Origin: Beverwykella pulmonaria
Lineage: Eukaryota > Ascomycota > Dothideomycetes > Pleosporales > Melanommataceae
Length of the DNA: 64,000 nucleotides
Reading direction: 5' to 3'
Assembly (NCBI GenBank): GCA_001599595.1
Contig: BCHH01000002.1
Coordinates: 3,452,427 to 3,516,426, forward strand
This document shows, one piece after another, positions 1-12,561 of this stretch; within the stretch, counting starts at the first letter, position 1, and each line of letters begins with the position of its first letter. A program made the translations under genes and the position numbers. The notes beneath the pieces are model-generated. The model searched no databases. It saw only the letters and a list, made by a program, of their open reading frames with translations, and was not told where the DNA came from.

Positions 1-1259
1 AGATGATAATCGGAAATGCCAAGAATACTGAGCGACTACTACCTATGCGTGTCCAATGTGGTCTTTATAGAGGGCAGCAGTAGGTGGAGAATTCCCCTAC
101 TTTATTTTTTCTATGGTGTCTTTGCCGGATGCGCACAAACAGGCAAGATGTAATTTCTAGGAGCTGAGATTGGCAACAGCGAAGCTAAGGGAAACTGGTG
201 ACGGCACGTACTTGGCGGCACGAAGCAAGTACACAGAAGTGGGTCAGTTCCACGGGTGGGTGTGGCACTCCTTGACCGGCGAAGTTGAGCCTTGATTAGG
301 GTGGGTGAGCCTCAATCTATCGAAGATGAGACATGGCGAGGTGACACAGGGTGGACGCCTAATTGTTGAGCAACAGAGAGAGAGAGAGAGAGAGTAAAAG
401 GAAGAGCGAAAGCAACATCGGGGCACAGATTGCGGAATGTGAAGCGCCTAAGACCTTCTAGCTAACTCTTAGCGATCTGAATGAAGGAACAATCCTGGAA
501 ACGTACCGTGCCGTTTTGAGTACACGCTACTAAAAGCGACGTAGGAAGGAGGTGAGAACGCCGCATGCGCTTCGACGCCTCGCTGCTTCACCGCTGAAGC
601 TCCAGAGCTGAAAGGCGCATTGCTTCTCCTCTCCTCTGGATCTTGATGCTATCAGTGCTCAGTGATCGGCGATTCAGAGGCGACAAGTTTGCTGCATGGA
701 CTCAAAGATAAGGTTAGATGACATGAAGTGAAGTAGGAACACGAAAGGACTAGTTCATCGCTCACGCCTTCCCTTTTTGGGTCTCGCTTGGGCTTTTTAC
801 CGCATCACGACCTCAGAACCTCCACAAGCTGAGTCCCTCGAACCGGGGGAGTGTATAGGTCACAGCCTGGCACAGGAAAAAGGATGATATGGTCATCATT
901 GAAAAGTTTATCATTGTAAGGTCCTTGCATTCAACATTTAAGCTGCGCATGTACAATAAAACGAGTACAAGAGAGAAGTGAAGATATATATGATGACCAA
1001 AGACTGTCAGAACCCGCAATACATACAAGACTAGCTAGCCAATAGGGCCACTAACGAATGACCAAAAGCACAATAAAGACAAACTGTCCTGCCAACGTAC
1101 AGACAAACTCCCGCGTTAACGATAAGTAGCCACTCCAAAACCTACAGCTACGTTAACATCCGGTCAACTAGCAATGTTCCATTGCAAATATAACTGCAGA
1201 GAGCCCCAGCTTAAACCAGCAAATATTGAAATGGGGAAGCTTAATCGGCGACGACAAGT
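1..1259. other. Intergenic, no gene supported
   Basis: Only short open frames occur here and none resembles a known family. The AG microsatellite is the only structured element I see. A gene could enter from the left edge, but no recognisable coding end is present. Confidence 0.5.
375..394. repeat. (AG)10 microsatellite
   Basis: Ten uninterrupted AG dinucleotides are visible. The tract lies in a region without a supported gene and has no evident function. Confidence 0.9.
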
Positions 1260-1531
1260 CTACGATTTACGAGGAGGTGATAGGGCGAATAGGCAATGGT
1301 CGCATTTACGATTGCCGTATTCGTGGAATCTGTAGGCTGCTGGGTGGCCAGCATCGCCAGCATTTATGCATAGCTGCATCTCGTGTGGTCCTCCGGTACG
1401 GCCTGTAGTTGAATCTGTTAGCAGAATACAGATAACTTGTGGGAGGACTGACCTGTAGGTCGTGCTCCTCCACCAGCGGCCCCTGGAAGATCTTGGCCTC
1501 TTGGGGCACTAGAATTTCCAGAAGAACTCAT
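1260..1531 (-). CDS. Small hypothetical protein with paired cysteine motif (about 73 aa, 2 exons)
   Basis: ATG at 1531 opens an exon rich in Ser, Gly and Pro. It splices at an ACAG|GTCAGT donor into a second exon that ends at a TAG at 1260-1262. Both a distal (CTACAG|GCC) and a proximal (CTAACAG|ATT) acceptor keep the same frame and differ by 12 nt, so two isoforms are possible. The second exon carries a Cys-Ile-Asn-Ala-Gly-Asp-Ala-Gly-His stretch and a later CDHC, which together could bind one zinc ion. I do not recognise a family and assign no function. The consistent frame over the splice and the conserved-looking Cys/His spacing argue for a real gene. It could still be chance. Confidence 0.42.
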
Positions 1532-3304
1532 GTTGATGGTGTTCGTAGTTGAAATAAGTGTCTGATGATGATGAAGTCGAGGTTAGGAAGAGGGAATTGA
1601 CGATTGAGAGAGGACTGGGATTTCGGGGTTTGGATAGAGACTGGAAATATGATGGAGAGAAGCTGCATTTTATATTCACACAGAACGGCGCTTCTTCATT
1701 TTCAGTTGTTTCTGTGCCTCATGAATGCAGATCTAGGCTTGAATGCGGTGGCAAGGCCATATCCTGAGGAGAGACATGATGGCAGTCAGGCCATTTTCCA
1801 AGCTACACTTAGGGCGCGGCGTAGCATACCGTAAAGCCTCCCGCGGGTTCATGAATGGCGAGCCCGAACGGGTGTGAGCGCCACACGGCACGAACATCCT
1901 GTGCCTCAGTGAAATGAGCCAGGAGCCGTAGATCCATACTGCAGTGGTTCAGAGAGACTCATTGATCGTTCGAGTTTTCATACTTATGTTGCCAAGTAGA
2001 ATGGTTGCCCCAAGTCAGCAAGTCGAAGTTGTAATGCCCTTGCGTAAGTGATCATGTGGCCTGAGCCGCATGATCATATACATACACGTAGAAGTAAATC
2101 GAGGCACTACGGTTATTACATCATAAATATAAGGCAAATCTGTTGCACTAGCAAAATGTCTGGTACGCGACTGGATTTAGCTTACCTGAGGTTATTGTTG
2201 GTCATTAATTCAATGCCACTTGGGCAGGACGGTTTTTAAGAGGATGTGATTAGCTTGCTACGGAAGCCACGCCGGTAGTTAGTTAGGGGCTTAGATTGAC
2301 ATTACCAAAAGGTAGCTATTTATCTATTATTTCGTACTCAGGAGACTGGCAAAAAAAAAATAACCTGGCCGACAGTTGAACTCGATCGCAATTCGATTTG
2401 ATATGGTCAATAAGATCAATGCTCGATGTATTCGACATAAAGCAGACTTTAGTAGACGGTCTCGAAACATAAAGACTCCCCGCCTAACCACAGGCGTGGC
2501 ACGCGAGTGAACTATGAGTTCGGACTGAATACAAGGCTTCTTGGAAGGCTAGGATACTCTGCCTCTTAAATTCTTCCCCACTTTTTCATGAAACAGATGA
2601 CAAGAGTGGCATGCATCTCTCCCCACATGTCAAGCCTTCTTACAACAAGTGCCCCACTAGAGCTGGACCACTTCGAAGTTGTATTTCAGACACCGTTGTC
2701 GCAATTGTTACGTCATCTTTGAAGTTGGCACATGCGTGTTATGATATGAATAAGAAGAAAGGCGAGTGAATGTTTATCGGAGAAGGAAAGAAAGTGTCGG
2801 AGTAGGAAAGGGACTTCAACGAGATTGCAACGAGAGTTCAATGTCCAATCCACTGTCTGGAGTTTTTATCCGCTAGGCCATTCTGAAGACTGTTACCACG
2901 CGCAAATCTGCCACTTTATTTTCCACCATTCCATAGGTTAGATTGTCGCAGATCAAACTCGATGCTGTGTCTAGCGCCAGGCAAGAAAGCCATAGAAGCG
3001 GTAGCAATATACTCGCTACGTAGCCCCCAGCACGTCGTGCTACTCCTGCACTTATGCTCAAAATTTTTAAGAGTCCAGCAGGTCGGTTTATGTTGTAGCA
3101 CACAATGTGTACATGAATATCGTCTCTGCAAGTAAAGTTCGGAAATGCAGCGGTGTGCCTCTGCGAGGAAGCACAATCGGCGAACGAGCCCAGAGCAGAC
3201 TGATGTCAAAAGACACGAATGGATGAGGCAGAGCCCGCCTGCCCCCCAAAAATTGCCTATATTGTGTCTCAAATTAAAAAAATGCTACGGGGCGGCTGAA
3301 GTTC
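1532..3304. other. Intergenic, no gene supported
   Basis: Short overlapping open frames on both strands, none with family resemblance or a convincing splice chain. Nothing else noted. Confidence 0.5.
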
Positions 3305-3985
3305 TCAGGTCTCTGGGTCGAGGAGTGAGACAAATACCATCTGGCTTAAGGGCTGAATTAAAACGTTCTTGCACCCCGGAGTGGCAGGGTAATGCCGTTG
3401 ATTGAACCATTCCTGAACGGTTAGTAGGACTGCGGCGATATAGCGCCAAGGCTCTGCAATGTGCTCGATACTGCATCTGAGCAGAGAGCTGTCACTACAC
3501 CACTCAAATTGTGTACCTTTGAAACCCAATGGGTCTCTTCGCGTCGCATCGTTGATGGGCAGGCGCTCCGGTGAGTGCAGGCTGACGCTGTGGTGAGCGT
3601 AAGAGAAGTCGTTCGTGGAGGCTAGGTGCGCCTCACAGCCCTCGCTCAGGCTGACAGACTCAGCGATGAGAGGGGCCGAAGCAGTATTGCTCGTGAGGCC
3701 TGACGGGCCCGTATTGCTGTCCGTGGCCTCAGGGTCAGTCGTTGCTGGTGTTTCAATTTTCAAATGCTGAGACGTCGCACGGTCCTGATCGGCACAAGGA
3801 TAAGGATAGGCTGGAAGATGCTGACTCCTGCATCTTTCGTTCGAGCTCCCATCATCTGCAACCGTCGATGGCTTTGCGATAGAATCGCACATTGCGATCG
3901 AAAACAGAGCGATGAAGGTTGCTAGCGTCCTGTCAGATGGAGAACCATCCGGTGTTGGAGGTGGCCGGCTCGGCACGCTATTCAT
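3305..3985 (-). CDS. Uncertain single-exon hypothetical ORF (226 aa)
   Basis: A 226-codon frame opens with a genuine ATG at 3985. The product is rich in Ser, Thr and Pro with a weakly hydrophobic stretch near residues 22-34. It has no domain I recognise. Its length is greater than most chance frames nearby, which is the only argument for it. It lies head to head with the rhodopsin-domain gene that starts at 4694. It could equally be a non-coding frame in the upstream region of that gene. Confidence 0.22.
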   Translation of the reverse strand: MNSVPSRPPPTPDGSPSDRTLATFIALFSIAMCDSIAKPSTVADDGSSNERCRSQHLPAYPYPCADQDRATSQHLKIETPATTDPEATDSNTGPSGLTSNTASAPLIAESVSLSEGCEAHLASTNDFSYAHHSVSLHSPERLPINDATRRDPLGFKGTQFEWCSDSSLLRCSIEHIAEPWRYIAAVLLTVQEWFNQRHYPATPGCKNVLIQPLSQMVFVSLLDPET

Positions 3986-4693
3986 CGACCGCTCGAACTT
4001 TAATCGGACACCTAAGCATCACCAGCCAAATTCATGGTTACGGCCCTCCCACCTGTGACAGGGCTCCACTGTGTCATTCACCGCTTCTGCGAACCTGAAA
4101 ACTAGCCTGTGAGCAGCAGCAGTCTCTGAGCTGTGCGGCCACGAGGAGTGGCCGTTGCGACACGTCAAACATCTTAGTTGCCGCTCCCCTTCTCCCCTTG
4201 GGCCGTTCTAAGACGTTTCGCTTGATTCTCCAATGGGGAACAGAACTTGGCATTGATTCACACGCCTCCTGCAACCATCGTCACGCTGCCCGAGGACAAT
4301 CATACAAGCACACGCAGCTGGGTATGGCGTTCCTTACACGCAGTGAGATCCCGCCTCCCCTCGGCCAGGGGAAAGGATCCCATCTCAAATGTACTGCAGG
4401 GAACATCCCCAGTTCTTGTGGCTGCACCAATAATATGCAATACCATCACCCTGCGAGCAGGTTGGTCTCCAAAGCTACAGATTTATCCTCATCCGTCCTC
4501 GCTTCCTGTTGTCTCAGCTGTGCCGAGTGCTATTCCTGAAAACCTACACTTCCCGTCAGCCAGCTCCCCATCTTAAGCTGTCATTCTATGTTTCTTTTTC
4601 TTCTCGTTCAGGAACGATGATGCGCTTGGTGGACTCATTTCTCGTTTTTTCTATAAAGTTGGTGCTGTAATCCGTTTGTCTTTCCTATCAGTC
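3986..4693. other. Upstream region of the rhodopsin-domain gene
   Basis: No supported gene. Overlapping short frames from 4198 to 4576 have no family resemblance. Pyrimidine-rich tracts (for example 4588-4606 and 4635-4653) fit a fungal promoter and 5' leader. Confidence 0.45.
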
Positions 4694-6156
4694 ATGTCAT
4701 CTCCCGCTGGAAACCGGGTCAACGCGGTGACGCTGGGCTTTACCGTCATCGCAGGAGCAACTGTGTTTTTGCGCCTCTTCACTCGTTTTGTTTTGGTTCG
4801 AAAATATGGATCGGAAGATGGATGCATCACATTCGCCATGGTAAGTTTATGTTCCCACCACAACATGTCACTGAAAATACTAATCCACGAGAAGGCCCTG
4901 TCCATAGGTCTCGCCGTTGCAATTGGCGAACAAGCACGAAACGGCATGGGCATGCACATTGTTGAATTAAACGAAAAGCAAATGATTGATTCACAAAAGG
5001 TATGGGACTCTTCCAGAGTGATGCTTAATCCTAACCCTTTGGCCAGGCTTTCTGGGCCAGCGTTTGGATGTATAACCTCTCTCTTACAGTCACCAAAATT
5101 TCAATTCTCATTCAGTACCTTCGGCTCTTTCCAACGCGCCGCTTTCGCATCGTATGCTACGTTGTGCTGGGCGTAGTCGCAGCATACGGTGTCTGGACAC
5201 TCTTTGGCAATATCTTTATGTGCTCCCCAGTCGAATTCTTCTGGAATAAGGCAATACCCGGCGGCAGATGTCTTAATCAGTTTGCAGTCTGGTTCACCAA
5301 TGCAGGTGTGAATATACTTCAAGACTTTGTCATCTTATTCCTTCCCATGCCTGTTCTACGCGGCTTGAGCATTCAAAGAGGACAGAAAAGGGCTCTTATG
5401 ATCATGTTTGCGCTGGGCGGATTGTAAGTTCTATCAAGCCCGAGGAGTAATCTGCAACTAGCTAACGCAAACTTTAGTGTTTGTCTTGTATCAATCGTGC
5501 GCCTGCAATCACTCGTTCGCATTTCTAATTCCACTGACCCGACTTTCGACAATCCCCCAGCCGCAACCTTCTCGGCGGTCGAAACCAATGTCGGCATCAT
5601 CTGCGCCTGCCTCCCATATATGCGCCCCCTTTTGTCCACCATGTTCCCGGCATACTTTCCAGAAACAGCGTCGCGATATGTCCGACCAGACGATGAGGAG
5701 CGAGCGAAGCATATCAGAACAACATCCGCCAGCTCGCGGCCATACACCCCTGGCGAAAGAGTGGTATCGAGCCATTCTCGCTCAAACAGCAAATCAAGTC
5801 TGCACCGGATCGAAAGCAACACGACGCGCTACACAAACCGGAGCGATACGGACGATATATACAAGCACCACGCTACAGTTACGAATACAGCAACATTCGT
5901 CAAAGGGCATGTTCGGCAAGTCACCATCGGATCCTCTGTCCGTTCTGAGCGAATATTACCTTTCAGTCCCAAAGCTCCAAGGCTGCCTCGAGTACCAGAG
6001 AACACATTTAGATTTGGCTCATTGGAACAGGCCGGCAGACCTCGTCACTCTGGTAGTCTTTCCAGTCCTCGGAGACAGTATCGACCGCAGACGCCCATTG
6101 TTCATAAACCGCTTCCGGTCACTCCGTTCCCGGTTGCGCATCCAGACAATAGATGA
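4694..6156 (+). CDS. SAT4-type fungal rhodopsin-domain integral membrane protein (435 aa, 4 exons)
   Basis: Exons by splice signals and phase are 4694-4840, 4895-4999, 5047-5423 and 5478-6156, with short introns of about 47-54 nt. Joined, they give 435 codons. The product shows the family's seven hydrophobic segments and hallmark blocks: NGMGMH after helix 2, AFWASVWMYN and KISIL in helix 3, CSPVEFFW in the loop after helix 4, LPMPVL at the end of helix 5, and TNVGIICACLP before helix 7. A Ser/Thr/Arg-rich cytosolic tail of about 170 residues follows. This matches the fungal rhodopsin-like domain (SAT4 family, PF20684). Some relatives carry an N-terminal CFEM domain. This one does not, and begins directly near the first helix. 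The molecular role of the family is largely unknown and plasma-membrane location is inferred. The ATG at 4694 was chosen because the in-frame sequence upstream has no other ATG. Confidence 0.9.
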
Positions 6157-8493
6157 ACAGCTTGGTTCAATCTGGTGCAGTCGTGGATCCGAGCGCATCA
6201 AACTTGGATGTTGCACAGCATCATGGGGAAGATTTGTTTGAACCAAATGCCCGGCTATGTTTCACGACAGCGACGTGCATCGCGGTAAAACCTACCGTCT
6301 TGTCAGCCTATTTGCAGACCCCGCATTTGAAATCGACGAACTCCGAGCTTCCATGGAACCCTTCCTTTCTTTGAATGCCCCAATTCAAATTTCTTGGCGT
6401 TATCTCAACCAATGTTGTCTTTATCAAATTTGGTTTTACCACTGCGCCACGACACCGCAGACCCGCATCGTCCTGGTCTCATTTATGACCCCTAATTATA
6501 CCTATGTCACTCGTTACCCCTAACGACGCACGATTTCTCATTATACCACTATCGGAGAAGAGAAGCAGATACCGTATTGGTAGACGCATTCACTCATTTC
6601 AAATGTATCATATATCCCTACCTAGCGCACATGGCGTATGGTGTAGATGCACATTCTTTTTCTAAATCGTATCGATATTCTATTATTTCCACGAGGTTGA
6701 ACCTTTTTTACTGGGTCCATTAGGGTCTGTAATAACTTGATGGAGCGTGACGGGCGATACGAATCCATGTACGATACAAGTAGCATCATTGTGTTACAAT
6801 CGGAATAAAGATGGAGGATCCATCAAGCGAAAGGAAATTCCTGCCGCTTTTCCATCCATTCAAACTGCGCAATCCCGCTCTCCCTTCTTCAATTCGTCTC
6901 TCAGTTGCCGACCACGTCAGCGACCGAATCCCTCTTCACGTATCCGCCTCTGCCTCCCCGTCCCAGTCTTGTCCCTAGCCCATATCTAAAACCCCGGGCC
7001 CCGATCCCAGGTTTCCACAAATAAATTCTCCGTTATGTTGCAGATTGCTGACCGAACCTTCGATGCAACACGTGGGGTATTTTTGAAGGGGATCAGCAAA
7101 CCAAAACTTGGGTGGCTATCCTGTGTAACGATGACGGCATGCAGGCACAGGAATACGGGATCGACCCGCTACGCCCTGCCTTTTCCTCGGTTACAGAAAT
7201 TATGGAAAGCTGAGTGCAGATTTCATTGGGTCGATGTTTCGTTTCATTCATGGACGAGCGTGGAGGATCGCTCCTTTCGGCTGGACAATCCAATAATTTC
7301 TTCAAAGGGAGCATAGGATTTATGAGTTGGCTTTCGGGACTTGAGAGGGAACTGGACCTAGTGCTAAGATGTCATCTTCTAGAATATGGAGGAATTAGAA
7401 GTGGGTGTTACGCGCTTCTACGTCCAACCCAGGTCAAAGATCAAGCCCCACCCATGCTGGTTCACATCAATCAAGAAGTCGCAAGCCCAGCACCGCCCTG
7501 TACTGCCGATTCAATATTCCGTTTTTACCTGAGACCTCGAGCACGCTGTTTGGATCGTTAAGGGTCTCACTTCCTCGTTTCTTTCTTCCTTTCTCACCCC
7601 CAAGCCCCCGTACCTCACATCGGGTTTCCCCAGCAGCAGCCGTCAATCCAGCCCTAGGCGAAGATCCTCAACCGCCTCATACCCTGGGATTGAGGAGCTT
7701 AGGTAAGAGCCAACCCTATGCCTGGGGGCTTGTGAAACGAGGAATACGGCTTTGACGAATCCTATGGAACATATGGGAAGGTATTTTGGAGATCGGAGTA
7801 TATCTGGCTCTGATATAGGGTGTCAAGGAGGCAACTTTAACAGTTTCTGCATACTGCCTTATTCAGTCGATAATATTATGCTGGCCAAAATCGTCTTTTC
7901 GATATCTCACCAGCGTTGCGACGGACTTCAGAAGGTGTTGTGTGGGTGGATGAGCGCGTTGCTGCTTACCAGCCCTGGAGGTAGAACATGATCCGAGGGC
8001 CAGATCTAAGGTACATTGAGCTTTTCGATATCCTTGCGATGCACCTCATGCGGTCAATATGGTGCCAAATGTGCATTATCAAGACCTGAAAACAGCAACG
8101 CGTTTTCAAATTGAGATTGAAGAGTTTGTCAGGCATTCAAGACATATTAATATCCGGCAATGTCCAGGGTCTGTGATCGCTTTGTGTCCTTGGTGCGGTG
8201 CAGGCAGACATGTTGTAAGCATGGTGATGATTTGTACTCAACCAGCACGGGGCGATATGGTGACGCGTTCGGTCGAGACACGTTGGATCAGGAGAATTCT
8301 GCTGCCTAGATGTTGGGAGATATCACTATCGCTCGTCAGCAAGCACACACTTTGTTTCTGTGACCCATAATGCAGTCCTTGTGAAGTTAAATTCGACCCA
8401 TTGAATTACAATGAAGAGGGTCCCAGGCCAGTGAATGTATATCTTGTACAGTTATTCCCTTGCGCCAAACTCATGTCCCTTATTAATCTACAC
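6157..8493. other. Intergenic, no gene supported
   Basis: About 2.3 kb with only short frames (the longest about 115 codons) that resemble nothing I know and do not splice into a longer reading. It separates the rhodopsin-domain gene from the end of VTI1. Confidence 0.5.
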
Positions 8494-9402
8494 TCATTTC
8501 CTAAACTTGCTGAAGATGACCGCAATGATAAGCAAAACCAACACCGTAATGATTGCAATCGTGATAATTCGATTCGTAGCCATTCTAAATCACAACTTCA
8601 TTAGCATTTCGCGCTTCTCAAAACGGGAACCATGATCTAGGCGACTCCGCATCAACACCGAGCAGAGATTAGGCATATTGGAGTATTGGACATGCATACC
8701 TTCTCGCCATTCCCTTCAAAGTCTTGATGCTCCGGTCCGTGTACGACTCGCCCTCCAGCAGGACCTGATGTGTGTGTTGGATCTGCTCCCTCTGTCTTTG
8801 CAGATCGCTGAGTGTTCCTGCGCCAATATCCTCGGTCTCTAGGGCGATTCTTTGTGACTCTCTGAGCCTTCCGGAAGATCTACCAAGTCTCTCAGTCCCT
8901 GAGAGGAGCTGTTGACGTTGCTCAAGTTGGTCATCTGTGGTCGGGTTATCGGTGTAGCGGGAGCCGAAAAGTGCGCGGCGGTCGCTCGAGAGGGATTCTA
9001 GCTTGCGTTTGGCGGCGTCGACGTCGGATTCGAAGTTGCGAAAGCGGGCGTTGATCTTGCCCTTGGAAGGCGCGGGGATGTTTGGTTTTTCAAGGCGCAT
9101 TTGTCCAAGCTGTTAGATGCGGTGGTCAGCAATTATGTAGTTGAGACGCGCATGGTGTTTCCTTGAGTAAAGTTCAACGGCGCTCTCGTGCGCTTTGAAG
9201 GACCCGGGGAACAAGCATCACTCACTAGCTCGTTCGCCTCTTCCAGTGCCCTCTCCGCCTTGCTGATAGCCGCCTTTCGCGGCTCTCCAGAGAGTTCCGG
9301 TATCTCATCTAGCTGCTGGCTCAAGTCTGCTTGTACTAGCTTCAGCTCAGCTTCGTAGCCACCGAAGCGCTCGGTACCAGCCTCCGCATCGATGAGCGAC
9401 AT
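8494..9402 (-). CDS. VTI1: Vesicle transport v-SNARE Vti1 (225 aa, 3 exons)
   Basis: Exons on the minus strand are 9402-9226, 9109-8700 and 8584-8494, and the phases join exactly (59 codons; then CTT GGA CAA ATG; then AG|A). The N-terminus (FGGYEAELK followed by amphipathic helices) is the Habc-like bundle of the V-SNARE N domain. Residues roughly 130-195 form the SNARE coiled coil, with DRSIKTLKGMARRMATNRI just before the anchor. A C-terminal hydrophobic tail anchor (about IITIAIITVLVLLIIAVIF) ends in SKFRK. Yeast Vti1 is 217 aa, so the length fits. Vti1 is a Qb-SNARE acting in Golgi, endosome and vacuole fusion. The gene is divergent from the FAD oxidoreductase at 10147. SEC17, encoded later in the window, disassembles complexes containing this protein together with Sec18. 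Confidence 0.95.
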
Positions 9403-10146
9403 AGTTGAATGGGGTGCGTCGGTTGTCGTTAGTTTTATTGTAGTCCGGCTAGCGGGTTTGCTGAGAGGTAGAGATGTCTATGTCGCTTCGGGTTTTGCTT
9501 GAGGTCGAGTGATGAGGATGGCTTGTTTATGGAAGTGACGTTCCATGTGTGAGGCGCAAGCCCGCCAAGAGCTTTATCCTTGTTCTATCACGTGCGCTGA
9601 TTGGCAGGCACCTGCAAATTTCGAGTTTGCACCGGCGAGTCTTTGCTTCCATGGCCTTGTGGGCACAAAGAAAATATGCTGGAGACAAACACAAGCTGCA
9701 CACCCTCATGCTTGCCGTTCTTGAGCATCAAAAGTTCTTACAGACAGCCCAGAGATGCGACCGAAACGATCTAGCTCAAGACTCAACCAATCACCACTCA
9801 TCAGCGGTCATTGTACTTTCCAATTGACCACTAAGATTCTTCTCTGAAGGCCAACACCATGAATGTATACGGACTCGTGCTTTGCAAAGGCATCCCCTGA
9901 ACAGCACAATTCAACTCCCCAAACAAGCTACGAATCACAACCAAGCTGAAACGAACTTCGCTTCAGAAGTCATGACCTCACCACTTTTCTCTTGACTCTT
10001 AGCGTCTCGCTTTTTCATTTCCATATTCCATCTCATGACATTTTGTCAGTCGTGTTAGCTATCCCCCACTAGCTCCTTTTCTCCAACCGCATTCCCAAAT
10101 CCTTAGCCACTACCCGTCCGAACGATTGTCCTCGACCGCTTAAGAG
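9403..10146. other. Divergent promoter region between VTI1 and the FAD oxidoreductase
   Basis: No coding sequence supported. The 92-codon frame at 9549-9827 has no family resemblance. Both flanking genes start outward from this gap. Confidence 0.5.
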
Positions 10147-11784
10147 ATGGAAAGGAAGAGAATAGCAATCGTCGGAAGCGGCATATCCGGTCTCAGCACC
10201 CTCTGGACCCTCAGAAACAGCCCACATGAAGTCCACCTCTTCGAGGAAGGAGACAGACTCGGCGGACACACTAACACAGTGACATGGACACACAATGGCC
10301 ACTCAACCCCCGTCGACACAGGCTTCATTGTGCTGAACACGGCAACATATCGTCAGTAAAATCTTCTCAGAAGACCATTTACGCGTGGTTAAAGAACTGA
10401 CGTTAACATGCTAACAGCAAACTTCATCGCCTTCCTCTCAGCCCTGCACGTAAAAACCATCCCATCAGAAATGACCTTTGGTGTCTCCCGTGACCGTGGC
10501 GCCTTTGAATGGTCTGGCACCTCTGGCACATCCCTCTTCGCACAAAAGTCCAACTTTCTAAAGCCTAGCTTCTGGCGTATGATCTTCGACATTGTGCGCT
10601 TTAACCAATTCGCTCTCGACCTCCTCTCGACCCCCAATCCCCCTAAAACCGACTTGAGCATCGGCGAGTATCTCCAAACAGAAGGCTACTCGGATGCTTT
10701 CAGAGATGATTATTTGATCCCGATGACGGCGTGTGTCTGGTCCACGGGGCCGGATAAATGTGCGTTGGAGTTTCCAGCGCTGACGCTTGTGCGGTTCATG
10801 TGGAATCATCATTTGCTGAATACGGTGGCTGAGAGGCCGCCGTGGTTAACCGTAGAAGGGGGCTCGAAGAGATATGTTGATGCTGTGATGAGGGAATGTG
10901 AGGGGTCGGCTGTGCATCTTGGGACGCCTGTTGAGGCTGCGACGAGAACAGATGGACGGGTAGCGTTGCGTCTTGGCGGGCGTGGTCAAGGTCGGACAGA
11001 GGTCTTTGATGAAATTGTTTTGGCTTGTCATGGTGACCAGGCGCGCAGGATTGTGGGAGAGGGAGGGACAAGTGAAGAGAGGGAGATCATGCAAGCTTTT
11101 GAGACAAGCCCGAATATTGCGTATCTGCATTCTGATCTATCGGTAAGTCTCTCAACAGTTCTGAATTGCCCTCGCTGAACACTATAGCTCATGCCGAAGC
11201 GCCGCACAGCCTGGTCAGCCTGGAACTACATCACAACATCACAATCTCCATCTCAACCCGCCAACTCGGCCTCTGGCGCCCTTAAAAACGTCTGTCTAAC
11301 CTACAACATGAATATTCTTCAGTCTCTTCCAGTCGCCACATACGGTGACATCCTCGTGACCTTAAACCCGGCAGAACCCCCATCTGTCTCCCTTACACAA
11401 GCTACCTATCAGTACCGACACCCACTGTACAATGCCCGCATGATTGCGGGTCAGGAAGGTTTGGAGAAGATTCAGGGGAAAGGGGGGATTTGGTATGCCG
11501 GAGCTTGGACTGGGTATGGGTTCCATGAGGACGGATTTGCGAGTGGGATGAGAGTTGGACTGCGACTGGGTGGAGGCGTTCCATGGGAGCCGAAAGATGC
11601 GAAGTACAGTCGAGGTCTGAAGCCTACGCTGGGCTGGAAAGATTATGTGGTCAGATTCATCGTTGTAGTTCTGCAGATGTATATTGCGATTTTGGAACGG
11701 ATGGTGCGTGTTCAGAGAAAGAGGACAACGGAAGTGGGTGCTAATGGGAACGGCCTGGTCAACAGGAAGGCGAAAAAGCTGTGA
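10147..11784 (+). CDS. FAD-dependent oxidoreductase, amine-oxidase-like (COG2907 type; 508 aa, 3 exons)
   Basis: Exons are 10147-10351, 10418-11142 and 11188-11784, with exact phase continuity (TATC|CA gives Tyr-Pro; TCG|CTC gives Ser-Leu). Residues 7-16 form a Rossmann dinucleotide-binding motif (IAIVGSGISG), followed by the acidic ribose-binding end of strand 2 and the GGHTNT motif typical of flavin amine-oxidase-like enzymes. The C-terminal part has a second FAD-contacting segment (GIWYAGAWTGYGFHEDGFASG). A hydrophobic stretch near residues 455-475 could anchor the protein to a membrane. In bacteria relatives of this family often sit near a DUF1365 protein and a cyclopropane-fatty-acid synthase, suggesting lipid modification. 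No such neighbours are present here, so the substrate is unknown. Confidence 0.88.
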
Positions 11785-12029
11785 GGTTAACGCCAGTCTC
11801 GCGTAGCTGTAGTAAAATGAGCAGTCCCAAATCCCCTCTATCAACAAGTTCTGACCCATGTGTGACTGAAAGCCGTTATTTTGTCATTGATTTTGAGATA
11901 TCTTGATAAACCCTAGTCATCGCAGAACCGGCACCAAATGCTGGCGCGAGCCATTCTCATTCCGATATGGCCACCCGCAGAGTGAAATACGCTCGTAGAA
12001 CTCCTCCATCCCATATCCCCGAAGCTGCT

Positions 12030-12561
12030 CTAAACTTCAGCAATTTCCCTCAGTCGTCGAATGGTGGACCTCGTGGCAGCAGCGGCGGGAGTTCTGTGAA
12101 AAGGGCATGATTAGCACTATCCTATCCGAAGTGTGGGCCTCCAGATGCTGCAGCCAAGAGCCCACTCCAAATTCGCCAATCCGAGCAAGGGTATCTTACG
12201 AGACGGTGTAGGCACCACCGGCGGTGGTCTTCTTGCAGGATCGACATTTCCAGATACCAACGGCCTCCCTCTTGACAGCGTTCTTGCCGCAGAATGTGCA
12301 TGTGTATCTATCCCAGAGTGTCAGTCTCTATCCATATCCAAATCTGATCGCAATCGAAGAGCAGTGGGGCGAGTTTACCGGGCGTGCTGTGTTATCTGTA
12401 GAGAGAACCTGTTAGCACTGCTTCTGTCGAACAATTTGGGCAATTCGGTGAGTGCAGGCACGAATACATACCTCCATCTTTTTGACCTGCTTACGGAGCG
12501 AGGCACCGTAACGGGTTCCATATTTACCGGTGATGCCAACCTTCTTCGTGCGCTTCGTCAT
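12030..12561 (-). CDS. RPL43: 60S ribosomal protein L43 (eL43/L37Ae; 92 aa, 4 exons)
   Basis: Minus-strand exons are 12561-12472, 12395-12379, 12307-12200 and 12093-12030, giving 93 codons including the stop. This is exactly the 92 residues of yeast Rpl43. The product begins [19 protein letters not shown] and contains the CTFCGKN and KCRSCKK pairs that form the Cys4 zinc ribbon, then TAGGAY and a C-terminal [12 protein letters not shown]. The second exon is only 17 nt, a microexon. The protein sits in the large ribosomal subunit. The gene converges with the oxidoreductase gene, and their stops are about 245 nt apart. Confidence 0.97.

Noticed and set aside
11362..11859. 165-codon minus-strand frame
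   Set aside because: Shadow of the third exon of the FAD oxidoreductase.
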